This document shows positions 45,254 to 54,036 of a DNA stretch of 64,000 nucleotides, one piece after another. The translations under genes were made by a program, and so were the position numbers. Below the pieces are notes generated by a model, which saw nothing but the letters and a program-made list of their open reading frames with translations, had not been told where the DNA came from and ran no database searches. Location of the stretch: positions 8,635-72,634 of the forward strand of contig JAPPMC010000097.1 in NCBI GenBank assembly GCA_028819235.1, in the 5' to 3' direction. Every line of letters starts with the position of its first letter. The first letter of the stretch is position 1. This DNA comes from Bryobacterales bacterium. Lineage in GTDB: Bacteria; Acidobacteriota; Terriglobia; Bryobacterales; UBA6623.

Positions 45254-46798
45254 TCAGAAGACTCGCACCACGCCACCCTCAGCCCGGTAGCGCTCGTACT
45301 GGTACAAGGTCAAGTTAGAGTCCCGCTTCTCACGGATCAGTGAGATCGAAGGAGAGAAGCCCCCAAACCGGATCTTGCGGTTGAACAGGGCGAGCCTTGA
45401 GAACCACAGCTTCGTCTCCGGCGGATTGGGGCTGAAGAGGTAGTTCGGCTGTTCGAAATCTGTGAAGAATAACTGCTGGGCCAGCGTCATTGAGAATCCG
45501 AGCGGCAGGTCGTACGTGCCCATCACTCCGACCCACTTCGACCGGTGCCGAGTGGCCAGGCGGTCCGTGTTCTCGTGACCGGCCCCGCCCATGAATCTTA
45601 CGTTCAGCGATGGCAGCACGGAATACGACGCGAATGACTGGCCATTCCAGCTATTCCCCGGTTTGCCTATCGGTCCTTCCACGCTTGTTGCGGTCTGCCG
45701 GGATCCCTCAAGGCTTCCCCCGACCCAAAGCTTGCGCGTCACGAGCCGGACGCCCTCAAGCCGCAGGCCGTACTGCCGGCTGTACGGTCGGCCATTCACA
45801 GCCCGACTGTCGGCTTGGAACAGAATGCTCCACTGGCCCTTGCTGCTGATGAAACGGGGACCTGCATATGTGCTGTAGTTGTGATCGTCCCAATCGCCTC
45901 CGGAATACTCTCGACGGAACAAGATCCCGCCCACCCGCAACCGCACGGCAGAGGCCGGAATCCACTTGAACTTCGGGAGCGGCCTTTGGATCTCGGCGCC
46001 TAGCGAGGCAACCACTCCGATGCCGCTCGTGGCGCGGGCCTCGTCGGTGAGCTGGAACGGCAAGCCGAAAATGTTGACAGTCTGGGCCGAGGTGGACGTG
46101 TTGACATTCGAGTCCGGAGCGAGCGCTAGGGTTAGGCTGCCGTTGGCCCGCTTGCGCGCCCGGCAGACTTGGATGTACCTCCTCACGTTGAGCGCCACCT
46201 GAGGGGGCACGTTCGAGCCAAGCACACGCAAGAAGTGCTGCTCAGCTGCCCAGCAATCGTCGCCCAGAATGTGCTTGATGAGGTTTGCCGGCGGCGAGAG
46301 GCACCTGCCGCGGGAAAACAGCGCGCGAGCTAGTTCCAGCCGCACCCGCAGCAACGAGGGATCCTTGACCAGCATTCCTCGAAAGGCGCGAATGGAAATA
46401 TTGTAGAGCTCGCGGGGCTCTCGCCCCTGAGTTTGCGCTCCGCTGGCCGCCGCCGCGTCCGCCGCTGCTAGAGCGGCCAGACCTAACGCAAACGTGGCCT
46501 GATTCGAGTCCGGCCTCGCCTCCGCGATCGGTCGGATTCCTTCGTACGCTTCGCCGACCCGCCCCATATTGAGGAGCCTGTCAGAGGCCGCCACAGCGGC
46601 GGCCACCTGCTCATCGGTGGGAGCGTTTGGGTCGGCCGCCGAACTCGGCTCACTCGCCAAGCCCAGCAGGGCCAACGACAGCGCCCAGAGCGCGACTCCT
46701 CGCGCTCGTCCAAGTCGTCCCGGAGGCGCGCCGACACCGGCCCCCGGGCCCGGGCAGGGCCCGGTATCTGATCGAAAAATCAAGGTCCTTCTCCTCAC
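45254..46798 (-). CDS. Slam-like protein: TPR region + DUF560-type outer-membrane beta-barrel
   Basis: 514 aa from GTG 46798; a TTG at 46783 preceded by AGGAG is an alternative start. The signal is VALWALSLALLGLASEPSSAAD. Residues about 60-210 have TPR-like helices (NQATFALGLAALAAADAAAA, SLLRVRLELARALFSRGRC). From about 224 a barrel begins with LTLALAPDSNVNTSTS, the PDSN signature of the surface lipoprotein assembly modulator (Slam, PF04575) family, and continues with alternating strands (VRLRVGGILFRREY, YSTYAGPRFISSKGQWSILF, LPLGFSMTLAQQLFFTDFEQ) to a terminal Phe. Slam proteins move lipoproteins or soluble hemophores across the outer membrane. No obvious lipoprotein client is adjacent. Family assignment is moderate; function is inferred. 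Confidence 0.68.
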   Translation of the reverse strand: MRRRTLIFRSDTGPCPGPGAGVGAPPGRLGRARGVALWALSLALLGLASEPSSAADPNAPTDEQVAAAVAASDRLLNMGRVGEAYEGIRPIAEARPDSNQATFALGLAALAAADAAAASGAQTQGREPRELYNISIRAFRGMLVKDPSLLRVRLELARALFSRGRCLSPPANLIKHILGDDCWAAEQHFLRVLGSNVPPQVALNVRRYIQVCRARKRANGSLTLALAPDSNVNTSTSAQTVNIFGLPFQLTDEARATSGIGVVASLGAEIQRPLPKFKWIPASAVRLRVGGILFRREYSGGDWDDHNYSTYAGPRFISSKGQWSILFQADSRAVNGRPYSRQYGLRLEGVRLVTRKLWVGGSLEGSRQTATSVEGPIGKPGNSWNGQSFASYSVLPSLNVRFMGGAGHENTDRLATRHRSKWVGVMGTYDLPLGFSMTLAQQLFFTDFEQPNYLFSPNPPETKLWFSRLALFNRKIRFGGFSPSISLIREKRDSNLTLYQYERYRAEGGVVRVF

Positions 46799-47586
46799 GG
46801 CCTAACACAAGCATGCCTGAAATCGTCAATCGGCATACATCCTGTAGGGCCTTTCCTCGCTGACAACTACAAGTATCGCCCGAAATGCGCGTGGCGCGCG
46901 CTCCACGACAATCCAGAGCACGCGACTGCGCCCAGCTTGGCTGGTTGACACCGCCAGCCGAGACCGGCAGCGCCCCAGCCAGCTCGCTGACATGTGCTGG
47001 CTGGGGACAGGCGAATCACTAATTGTTTCGACGTGCCGGGCTGCTCATCCGTCACGTGACGACCGGAGTACAGTTGCACGAATGTACCGGCAACGCCGGA
47101 TGACCGAGCCTGCGCCACGACAGTTCCCGTGCCGGCGAACCGCTGCGGCGGAAGCGGTCGAACGGAAAGCTGAGATAACGATAGGTACGGGTCCGGAGGG
47201 GTGTGTCGATGGGCATCGAGAATGGCACACGGCGCCCCGGTCCCCGTGGAGGGAGCCGCATTGCGACAACGTCTGAGACGAAGGACAGGTCCGCGATTCT
47301 GGTTGGGCCGAGGTTTGGGTCACATGTCACCGGCAAACACGCGTACACTCATGAGGGCTTCGGTTGCTTGGCTTCCTGCAGGACAGTCGGCCTCCGGCGC
47401 CCCACTACGGAACCGTGCGGGGAAACGGGGAAACGCGGACGAGGGTGGGGATGCGCCGTCGCCGCAAGACGCAGCCGATTCCGGGTTCCGGAGGCCACAA
47501 GGAGAGCCCCCAAGCCTCGGCCTTATCCGCGACCCTAACCCGCGCCAATGGCACGATCCGGGCATCGGATCGCCTTGTTGACCAAT
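46799..47586. other. Long divergent intergenic region with a 12-bp palindrome
   Basis: About 790 bases between the divergent Slam-like gene and the enolase pair. No gene is supported. It contains the perfect palindrome CGTCACGTGACG at 47050-47061, a possible regulator-binding site, but it is 250 bases from one gene and 540 from the other. Confidence 0.35.
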
Positions 47587-47593
47587 AAAGGAG
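47587..47593 (+). promoter_or_regulatory. Ribosome-binding site of the first enolase-superfamily gene
   Basis: AAAGGAG lies 6 bases before ATG 47600 and confirms that the twin-arginine leader is part of the protein. Confidence 0.7.
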
Positions 47594-47599
47594 AAAACT

Positions 47600-48844
47600 A
47601 TGGACCGACGCACCATTCTCAAGCTTGCCCCTTGCGCAGCGGCGGCACAGCTGCTGACCCGAGCCGCTCCCCTTGTCGAAGATGACTTGACGATTACGGG
47701 TGTGCGGCTCGTCACGATGCGGCCCAAGAGGCCCGTGCCGCGATACGAACCAGCCCCGGGCTCTTGGTCCACCGGAGGTGTCGAAGTCGCAAATCCGGTC
47801 TCGATCTATCCCAAGTACAAGCCCATGCGCAGCCTGTTCCGAGCTGACGGTCCCCGCACTGGTAGCTTCTGGGTCGAGATCAGCACCAACAAGGGCGTGA
47901 AGGGATACGGCCCTGGGGGACCCGGCGGAGGCGTGATCGTCGAGGATCACCTGACCAAACTGCTGATCGGCGAGAACCCGCTCGACATCCAGCGCTTGTG
48001 GGACATCATGTGGCGCTCCACGATGTCCTACGGTCGCAAGGGCGTCACTGTCAATGCCATCTCCGGCGTTGACGTCGCACTCTGGGACTTGGCCGGCAAG
48101 GTCTGGAATGTCCCTGTCTGGCGACTATTGGGAGGCAGGATCCATGAGAGGATCCCCTGCTATTGCACCGGCAACGACATCGAGCAGCACGTTGAGTTCG
48201 GTTACACGCGGCTGAAGCTGGCCCTGCCCTACGGGCCGGCGGACGGACGGGAGGGCATTCGCAAGAATGTCGAACTCGTCAAGCGGGCGCGGGCGGCCGT
48301 CGGCCCGGACGGCGACGTTCTGATGGACTGTTGGATGGCGCTGACGGAGCGGTACACGCTGGAACTTGCCGAAGCCTTTGAGCCCTACAACGTCTACTGG
48401 ATCGAAGAGGCCCTCCCGCCCGACGATTTCGAGGGATTCGGGCGGTTGCGACAGAAGATCACCTCAACGCGCATCGTGACCGGCGAACATGTTTACACCC
48501 GCTACGGCTTCCGCCAACTGCTGCGTGTGAACGGAGCCGAGATTTGGCAGCCCGACATCCACTGGTGCGGCGGCATGAGCGAACTCGTCAAGATTGCCCA
48601 CATGGCGGCCGCTCACGACATCCCTGTGATTCCCCACGCGGGAGGCCAACGCGACGCCGTGCACTTCATTTATGCAACTCCCAACTCGCCTTGGGCGGAG
48701 ATGTTCATGCCGGCGCCGGGCGGTCCGGACGTCGTCTACGAGCGCTACGAAGAGGACAACAACCTCACCCGAGGACCCGAGGGCATCTACACCCGGCCCT
48801 CCGACGGGCCGGGCTTTGGATGGGACGTGGAGCCGGAGGCCTGA
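47600..48844 (+). CDS. Enolase-superfamily sugar-acid dehydratase, L-rhamnonate-dehydratase-like, Tat-exported
   Basis: 414 aa. The leader MDRRTILKLAPCAAAAQLL matches the twin-arginine consensus, so the enzyme is predicted in the periplasm. The enolase-superfamily barrel shows metal ligands in VLMDCWMAL, WIEEALPPDDFEGF and TGEHVYTRYGF, then IWQPDIHWCGGM and the general-base region IPHAGGQ. The KLALPYGPADGREGIRKNVE segment and the TGEH-YSRYGF, QPD-W-GG and PHA pattern follow L-rhamnonate dehydratase (RhmD), which removes water from a sugar acid to give a 2-keto-3-deoxy acid. Exact substrate is not determined. Its stop overlaps the next gene's ATG (TGATG), so the two are translationally coupled. 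Confidence 0.82.
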   Translation: MDRRTILKLAPCAAAAQLLTRAAPLVEDDLTITGVRLVTMRPKRPVPRYEPAPGSWSTGGVEVANPVSIYPKYKPMRSLFRADGPRTGSFWVEISTNKGVKGYGPGGPGGGVIVEDHLTKLLIGENPLDIQRLWDIMWRSTMSYGRKGVTVNAISGVDVALWDLAGKVWNVPVWRLLGGRIHERIPCYCTGNDIEQHVEFGYTRLKLALPYGPADGREGIRKNVELVKRARAAVGPDGDVLMDCWMALTERYTLELAEAFEPYNVYWIEEALPPDDFEGFGRLRQKITSTRIVTGEHVYTRYGFRQLLRVNGAEIWQPDIHWCGGMSELVKIAHMAAAHDIPVIPHAGGQRDAVHFIYATPNSPWAEMFMPAPGGPDVVYERYEEDNNLTRGPEGIYTRPSDGPGFGWDVEPEA

Positions 48845-50085
48845 TGGGCGTGGACCGGACAACCCGACGCCAGGCTATGGCACGAATGGCCACTGCGCTG
48901 GCGGTCGGCTCGAATCTCCCACAGTTCCTCAAGGCCCAACAGGGGAATCGCGTCTCCCAGGTCCGCATGACGCGGATCGAGACCTTTCGGATCCGGATTC
49001 CCTCACCAGACGGGCGAGAGTCGGACCCCTATCGCATCTACGGCTACCAAGTCAATCGGGTTCACACAGACGCCGGCATCGTGGGTACCTCCTTCGTACG
49101 AGGCGATGTGGCCCTGATCGAGAGGTGGGCAAGGCCGACGCTGGAGGGTGAGGATCTGTTCGCGATCGACCGGCACCTGCAGCGGCTGCAGATGCAGCGC
49201 GGGGAGTCGGGAGTCCAGGGCTGGTCTGGCGTCGAGCACGCGATTTGGGACGCAATCGGGCGTGCGGCCGGGCTCCCGGTTGCTCGGCTGCTCGGTGGCT
49301 ACCGCGACCGTCTGAAGGTCTACCGCACGTGTGTCTTCCCCGGCAAGCCCGACCAGTCGGACGTCCCATTCGAGACTCAGGCCCAATACGCGGCACACCT
49401 AAAGGACGCTGGCTACCACGCTATGAAGGTGCGCGCATGGCGGCCGCGTCCGATGGACGACGTGGAGATGCTGGCGTTGGCGCGAAGGACGGTAGGTGAC
49501 GACTTCGAGATCATGTTTGACCGGACAGCGGTCCGTCCCGGCTGGGTCTGGGACTACGACACAGCGCTCCAGGTCGCCCGCGGTCTCGAGCGCCACAACG
49601 CGCGTTGGCTTGAGGAGCCCTTCGATGGGCACGACCTTGAAGGCCCCGCACGGCTCGCAGCCGAGGTGGATATTCCGATCACTGGTGGCGAACTGGGCAA
49701 GTCCATCCACCAGTTCCTCGCGTTCCTCACCCATCGCACCTATGACGTGCTGCAGCCGGACACGCGGATCTGTGGGGGGATCCTCAACGCGCGCAAGATC
49801 AGTGTGCTTGCGGAGGCCTTCAACGTCCCGTGTATCCAGCACGGCACGGCTGGACTCTCGTTGGCGGGATACATCCAAGCCGGCTGCGCCATGCCGAACT
49901 GCGAGTACCAGGAGATCATCGGGCAGCCCAACCTCCCGCAGGAGCAGTGGTCTCCCGGGCTCAGGGTGCTCCGGACGCCACAAGTGTTTGAGATCGAGGA
50001 CGGCTTCGTGAAGCTCCCTGATTTGCCAGGCTTGGGACTGGACGTGGACCAAGACGCCATTGAAGAATTCCGCGTTCGGGCCTGA
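48844..50085 (+). CDS. Second enolase-superfamily (mandelate racemase/muconate lactonizing type) enzyme, Tat-like signal
   Basis: 413 aa, start ATG 48844 overlapping the upstream stop. The leader TTRRQAMARMATALAVGSNL looks like a twin-arginine signal. The N-terminal capping domain is followed by the barrel: GYHAMKVRAWRP (KxR acid/base-type strand), IMFDRTAVRPG (first metal Asp), RWLEEPFDGHDLEG (Glu), PITGGELGKS (Glu), DVLQPDTRICGGI (Asp) and IQHGTAG (His). It belongs to the MR subgroup; reaction probably dehydration or epimerisation of an acid sugar. It is a diverged paralogue of the first gene, and the coupling suggests successive or complementary substrates. Confidence 0.8.
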   Translation: MGVDRTTRRQAMARMATALAVGSNLPQFLKAQQGNRVSQVRMTRIETFRIRIPSPDGRESDPYRIYGYQVNRVHTDAGIVGTSFVRGDVALIERWARPTLEGEDLFAIDRHLQRLQMQRGESGVQGWSGVEHAIWDAIGRAAGLPVARLLGGYRDRLKVYRTCVFPGKPDQSDVPFETQAQYAAHLKDAGYHAMKVRAWRPRPMDDVEMLALARRTVGDDFEIMFDRTAVRPGWVWDYDTALQVARGLERHNARWLEEPFDGHDLEGPARLAAEVDIPITGGELGKSIHQFLAFLTHRTYDVLQPDTRICGGILNARKISVLAEAFNVPCIQHGTAGLSLAGYIQAGCAMPNCEYQEIIGQPNLPQEQWSPGLRVLRTPQVFEIEDGFVKLPDLPGLGLDVDQDAIEEFRVRA

Positions 50086-50225
50086 CCATCGCAGAACAAT
50101 AGCGATCGCGCTAGGGGAACAAGTCACGGCCCGTCCACCGAAGGCCCATTCCTCAGGCCAAGCCGTTGTCTTTGGTGGCGATAGTGGCATCCGACCTCGC
50201 GCGATGCTCTGGCGGTTTGGTCTCT

Positions 50226-50655
50226 GCGCGGGAGCCACTCGTAGAGTGTTGAGACGTGGATGTCGATGATCTGGGCGATCTCGCCACCGGGGCATCTTCT
50301 TATCGCGCAGAATGGCCTGCAACTCTGGACGTGCCCGGGATCTAAGGAACGGCGACCCGTCCCCCCAGCTTCCCCGGAGATGTTGCGCGGTGAGCTTGGT
50401 GCGCTCCCGTTCCACATCCAATGGCATTCGTTTAGGGATGGAAGTGAGTTCGGTTAAGCGCCGCCGGATGGCGTCAAGACGGGGCGCGATTCAGTCCGCG
50501 ATCGGGGGATCTGTGGGCTTGCGATTCCTCCGTATCGTGCTCCGGCGGCGGGCCCGGCGCGGGTAGGACCGGTCAGGCCGCTCCAGGACGCGGATTTGGG
50601 CCTCGGGGTTCTGGTCGACCGTGCTCACGTGCGCGTATCCAACCTCGCTTCGCCA
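50226..50655 (-). pseudogene. Serine resolvase/invertase relic
   Basis: Reading on the minus strand from about 50646, EVGYAHVSTVDQNPEAQIRVLE matches the resolvase N-terminus (GYARVSTxDQNxxxQ) with the catalytic-serine strand. After a stop (near 50491) the same frame gives RMPLDVERERTKLTAQHLRG, similar to the recombinase end of the catalytic domain (ERTKxG). A frameshift then leads to PGGEIAQIIDIHVSTLYEWL, the C-terminal helix-turn-helix. Most of the catalytic core is missing, so the gene is dead. It marks an old mobile-element insertion next to the two-gene accessory module. Confidence 0.6.
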
Positions 50656-50816
50656 GTATTGCCCCCTCCCCGAAGGATAGGTGCGCACCGGCGGCAAGGC
50701 GATCGGCAATGTCAATGGGCCCGCCCTAGATCGGCTTGTGGGCACGCCCAGGACCGTGGCCGAGAGGGCCCATTCGGACGCGGTGCTGTTGGCGGGAGCG
50801 AATTACAATCCAGTCA

Positions 50817-51482
50817 GTGGAAGCCATTCGACAGTCCCAATACGGGCAAGGCCATCGCGGTTCACGCTTTGAACGTCCTAAAATCGTGCTGGCCGCCATG
50901 GCCGCCGGCGGGAAAGCAGCGCGGTTCAGCGACGTTCAAATCGAGAACCTCCTGCTACTGGCTGACCGCGAGGCAGCGGACGGGACGGGCGGGCCGCACT
51001 TCGCATTCCAGCCTGGCCCTCACGGGCCATCCGACCCTGCGGTCCTAGAGACCGTCAAGGCACTGGCCGCCGAAGGTTGGGCAGTCATCGATGACGCGGG
51101 GCCGCACTGGGTGTGCTTCGCAAGTCGGGAGGGCTTTGCAAGTGGTGCGAAGACGCTTGCGCGGATGAAACGCGCTGCGCGGCGCTACCTGGCAAGGGCG
51201 GCCCGGTGGATCCTGACCCAGCCGCATGGGGCGATCATGGCGGGAATCTTAGGACGCTACCCAGACTTGGCGGTCAACAATCGGATCCCCCGGGCTGCGC
51301 TGCAGGATCCGGGGAGCGGCAGGATGCACCACCTTCTACGGGGCATAGCCAGCCTGGCAGGGATTCTGGCCGGCCAAGACCCCCGATCAGACTTGGAGGC
51401 TATGGAGAGCGATTGGTGGGCCTTTGGCAACGACATCAGGTGGGCCATCGAACACGCGAGCGTGGCTGACGGGCCACGATGA
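50817..51482 (+). CDS. Predicted winged-helix protein (SocA/Panacea-like pattern), first gene of accessory pair
   Basis: 221 aa from GTG 50817, kept because RPKIVLAAMAAGGKA looks like true N-terminal sequence; ATG 50898 would cut into it. The pattern SDVQIENLLLLADREA, HFAFQPGPHGPSDPAVLETV and LAAEGWAVID resembles the winged-helix-like fold of DUF4065/SocA (Panacea) and related proteins, where a helix, an aromatic GP turn and a following helix-strand are diagnostic. The C-terminal WILTQPHGAIMAGILGRYPDLAVN resembles a tail seen in uncharacterised relatives. This assignment is by eye and uncertain. Overlaps the following DUF2335 gene by 4 bases (ATGA). Confidence 0.5.
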   Translation: MEAIRQSQYGQGHRGSRFERPKIVLAAMAAGGKAARFSDVQIENLLLLADREAADGTGGPHFAFQPGPHGPSDPAVLETVKALAAEGWAVIDDAGPHWVCFASREGFASGAKTLARMKRAARRYLARAARWILTQPHGAIMAGILGRYPDLAVNNRIPRAALQDPGSGRMHHLLRGIASLAGILAGQDPRSDLEAMESDWWAFGNDIRWAIEHASVADGPR

Positions 51483-51952
51483 CCGGCGATGAGGTGCCAG
51501 CTGAAGGGGCGACCGAGCGCGATGGTGGCGGCGAACTGGAAGCTCGGGGACAGCCATCCAAGCCGGAGGCCGCCGAAGTCTTGGCGGTGCGAAGGGCTGC
51601 GTACCACGTCCAAGGGCCACTCCCGCCACCCTCCGTGCTGCGCGGGTACGACCAAGTTGTCAAAGGCGGGGTCGAGCGAATCTTCGCAATGGCAGAGCGC
51701 CAGGCAGCCCACCGCCAGCAGATCGAGTCCCGTGGGCAGATCGTGGGGTTCAGCCTCGCCGCTACCTCGCCAGCCGGAGCCTTTCTGGCAGTCGCGGTCG
51801 GCGTGCCGCTTGCCGGCGTGTCCGGAGTGATCCTCGCGATTGCGACCTTGAGCGGATTCTTCATCTGGGGCAAGGCGGGCCGCGCGAAGGGCATTCCGGC
51901 TGGCCGAATTGCGAGCAAGGACTCAACACCGCGCGGTCGGTTTGACGGCTAG
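51479..51952 (+). CDS. DUF2335 family small membrane protein
   Basis: 157 aa. A variable N-terminal tail is followed by the DUF2335 core: VQGPLPPPSVLRGYDQVVKG, ERIFAMAERQAAHRQQIES, then two hydrophobic segments (VGFSLAATSPAGAFLAVAVG and GVSGVILAIATLSGFFIW) separated by a short turn, and a basic cytoplasmic end. DUF2335 proteins are small two-helix inner-membrane proteins of unknown role, often in phage or plasmid contexts. Start ATG 51479 lies inside the upstream stop, so translation is coupled to the winged-helix-like gene. The pairing of a putative DNA-binding protein with a small membrane protein is compatible with a toxin-antitoxin or stress unit, which is inference. Confidence 0.7.
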   Translation: MTGDEVPAEGATERDGGGELEARGQPSKPEAAEVLAVRRAAYHVQGPLPPPSVLRGYDQVVKGGVERIFAMAERQAAHRQQIESRGQIVGFSLAATSPAGAFLAVAVGVPLAGVSGVILAIATLSGFFIWGKAGRAKGIPAGRIASKDSTPRGRFDG

Positions 51953-52440
51953 GCCAGTTGCCAAGAGGCCCACCTTCGGGACGGTCCCCGGCGCGGTCTG
52001 TCCAGTGCATTGAGGCATGCACGGTCAGGCACAGCGATGAGGGAAGCAGACCGCTGCGGGGAGTCTCCGAAGTAGTGCTGAACGATGTTCGGCTGGCCCC
52101 CGACAAGGCCGAGCCAATCTGTGAAGAGCCTCAAGGATGTGGACCGCCAGTACGATCGCACAATGTCCGCAAGACGATCTGGCGGGGCCGGTGTGATGAG
52201 GACTATGGGAGCTCAGGAGCCAGACTTGTTTGAGCGCTCAGCGAGCCGCTCTACAGGACTGAATGCCACCGAGTGGGTTCCCGCCATCTTGGTGGAGCCT
52301 AGTGAACTTCGGTCACCGATGGGTCCCAAGATTCGGGGCGATCCAGAGCAACCTACCAAGGTGCTGGCCCTCGGGCTGACCCTCGAGCCACAGAAAACGC
52401 GTGGGCCAGCGCGAGCGGTGAAGAGGATCGCAGAGCGTCG
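51953..52440. other. Intergenic region, no gene supported
   Basis: 488 bases between the DUF2335 gene and the converging quinoprotein gene. An open + strand frame (from 52085) crosses into the quinoprotein antisense and is not credible. No terminator or RNA feature recognised. Confidence 0.35.
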
Positions 52441-54036
52441 TCAGGGCCGATTCGGCGGAGAGTGCAGGCCAAAGGCGAAGATACCGTTCTTGGAGGCGAT
52501 CGCGACGAACTGCCGACCACCGTGCGCGAATGTCATGGGCGAAGCGCGAATCGTGCCCCCCGTGTTGAAGTGCCACAGAACGGCTCCCGTGCCCGCGTCC
52601 GCGGCCACGAAATTCCCAACCCTGCTGGAGAAGAACACTAGCCCTCCCGCGGTGGTCATCGTGCCGGCGTGGCTGATCTCTTGGGCCTCGTCCCCCAAGA
52701 ACGGAATTTCCCAGCGCAGCGAGCCGTCCCGGTAGTCAATTGCCCGGACGAACTGCCTAGCCCCACCGGCAAGGTCGTGATCGATGCTGTGGCCGGTGCG
52801 GTAGTAAATCCCACAACTGTCCCGGGCAACGACATAGAAGAGACCGGAGGGTGGATTGAACGACGGAGCGTGCCAATTCGTTCCTCCATGGATGTCCGGG
52901 CAAGCATGGGCTCCTTGGAGGGACGGTGCTGCTTCGGGGATCAGGATTGGCCTTCCGTCTCGAGAGATGCGCTCCGCCCAGGTCTGCTTGGCGAAGGGCT
53001 CGCCGAGTAGGAACTCGCCGGTGACGCGGTCGAGCACGTAGAAGAACGCGTTCCGGTTGGCCTGCAGCAGAAGCTTCCTCGGCTGGCCTCTCCACGCGGC
53101 GTCCACTAGCACTGGAGTCTCGTTGGCGTCCCAGTCGTGCTCGTCGTGCGGTGTGAACTGGTAGTGCCAGACGAGTTTGCCATCGTCCGGGCGCAGGGCA
53201 ATCACGGACGCCGAATAGAGATTGTCGCCCTCTCGGTCGCGGCCATCGAAGTCCTTGGGCCCGGGATTCCCGGTCGGCCAATAGATCAGGTCCAGTTCGG
53301 GGTCATACGTACCCGTGATCCACGTCGCCGCTCCCCCGCCCTTCCAAACGTCCGTGTCTGGCCAAGTCTCAGATCCGGGCTCGCCAGGGCCAGGGACGGT
53401 ATAGAATCTCCATGCCCGCTGGCCCGTCTCTGAATCGAAGGCGTCAAGAAACCCCCGCAGACGCCCGCTGTCGCCCCCGCGGACACCAATCAAGACCCTA
53501 TTGCGGACCACTAGCGGAGCCGACGTGGCCCCGAAGCAAGGCTGGCTCACAGTAATCGCAGACTTCCACAAGAAGGCGCCTGTCCGAGCGTCCAAGGACA
53601 GCAGATGGCAGTCGACCGTGCCCATGTACAGCCGCTGCCCGGAGATAGCGAAACCGCGGTTCCAGTTTGGAGGCCGCCTGTCCCCGGGGCCCTCGAACGG
53701 GTAGTCGAAACGCCAGAGAGCCCGGCCAGTCGTGGCATCGATCGCGACGGCCATCGTCCCCCCGGCAGTCGCGTACATCACACCGTCCCTGACAAGCGGG
53801 GTGACCTCGGAGCGGAGGGGAACTGGATGAAACTGGTGAACCCATTTGACGACCAGATCTCCGATGTTCTTGGCGTTGATCTGGTCGAGAGGGCTGTAGC
53901 GCTGTCCGGTGTTGTCGCGATCGTAGCTCAGCCAGTTGTGCGCTGACTTGTGACGGTCCTCTCGAACCGCGCCATCGAAGCCGTCCGCGACGACCGGAGC
54001 AGCCGCTATCAAGACCGCGGCCAACGATGTTCGCAT
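52441..54036 (-). CDS. PQQ-dependent alcohol-dehydrogenase-type quinoprotein
   Basis: 531 aa from ATG 54036, where a Sec signal begins (MRTSLAAVLIAAAPVVADG). A longer form could start at ATG 54297, which overlaps the cytochrome stop (TGATG), but its first 87 residues look non-coding. It has the eight-bladed PQQ propeller: WLSYDRDNTGQRYSPLDQI, repeated tryptophan-docking motifs (AIDATTGRALWRFDYP, SLDARTGAFLWKS, AFDSETGQRAWRFYTVPG), APLVVRNRVLIGVRGGDSG, YWPTGNPGPKDFDG, LVWHYQFTPHDEHDWDANET and HGGTNWHAPSFNPPSG. Oxidises an alcohol or related substrate in the periplasm, passing electrons to the cytochrome encoded just upstream. Confidence 0.87.
   Translation of the reverse strand: MRTSLAAVLIAAAPVVADGFDGAVREDRHKSAHNWLSYDRDNTGQRYSPLDQINAKNIGDLVVKWVHQFHPVPLRSEVTPLVRDGVMYATAGGTMAVAIDATTGRALWRFDYPFEGPGDRRPPNWNRGFAISGQRLYMGTVDCHLLSLDARTGAFLWKSAITVSQPCFGATSAPLVVRNRVLIGVRGGDSGRLRGFLDAFDSETGQRAWRFYTVPGPGEPGSETWPDTDVWKGGGAATWITGTYDPELDLIYWPTGNPGPKDFDGRDREGDNLYSASVIALRPDDGKLVWHYQFTPHDEHDWDANETPVLVDAAWRGQPRKLLLQANRNAFFYVLDRVTGEFLLGEPFAKQTWAERISRDGRPILIPEAAPSLQGAHACPDIHGGTNWHAPSFNPPSGLFYVVARDSCGIYYRTGHSIDHDLAGGARQFVRAIDYRDGSLRWEIPFLGDEAQEISHAGTMTTAGGLVFFSSRVGNFVAADAGTGAVLWHFNTGGTIRASPMTFAHGGRQFVAIASKNGIFAFGLHSPPNRP

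Noticed and set aside
49399-50427. 342-codon minus-strand open frame
   Set aside because: Most of it is antisense to the second enolase-superfamily gene. Only its first 50 codons are meaningful, as part of the resolvase relic.
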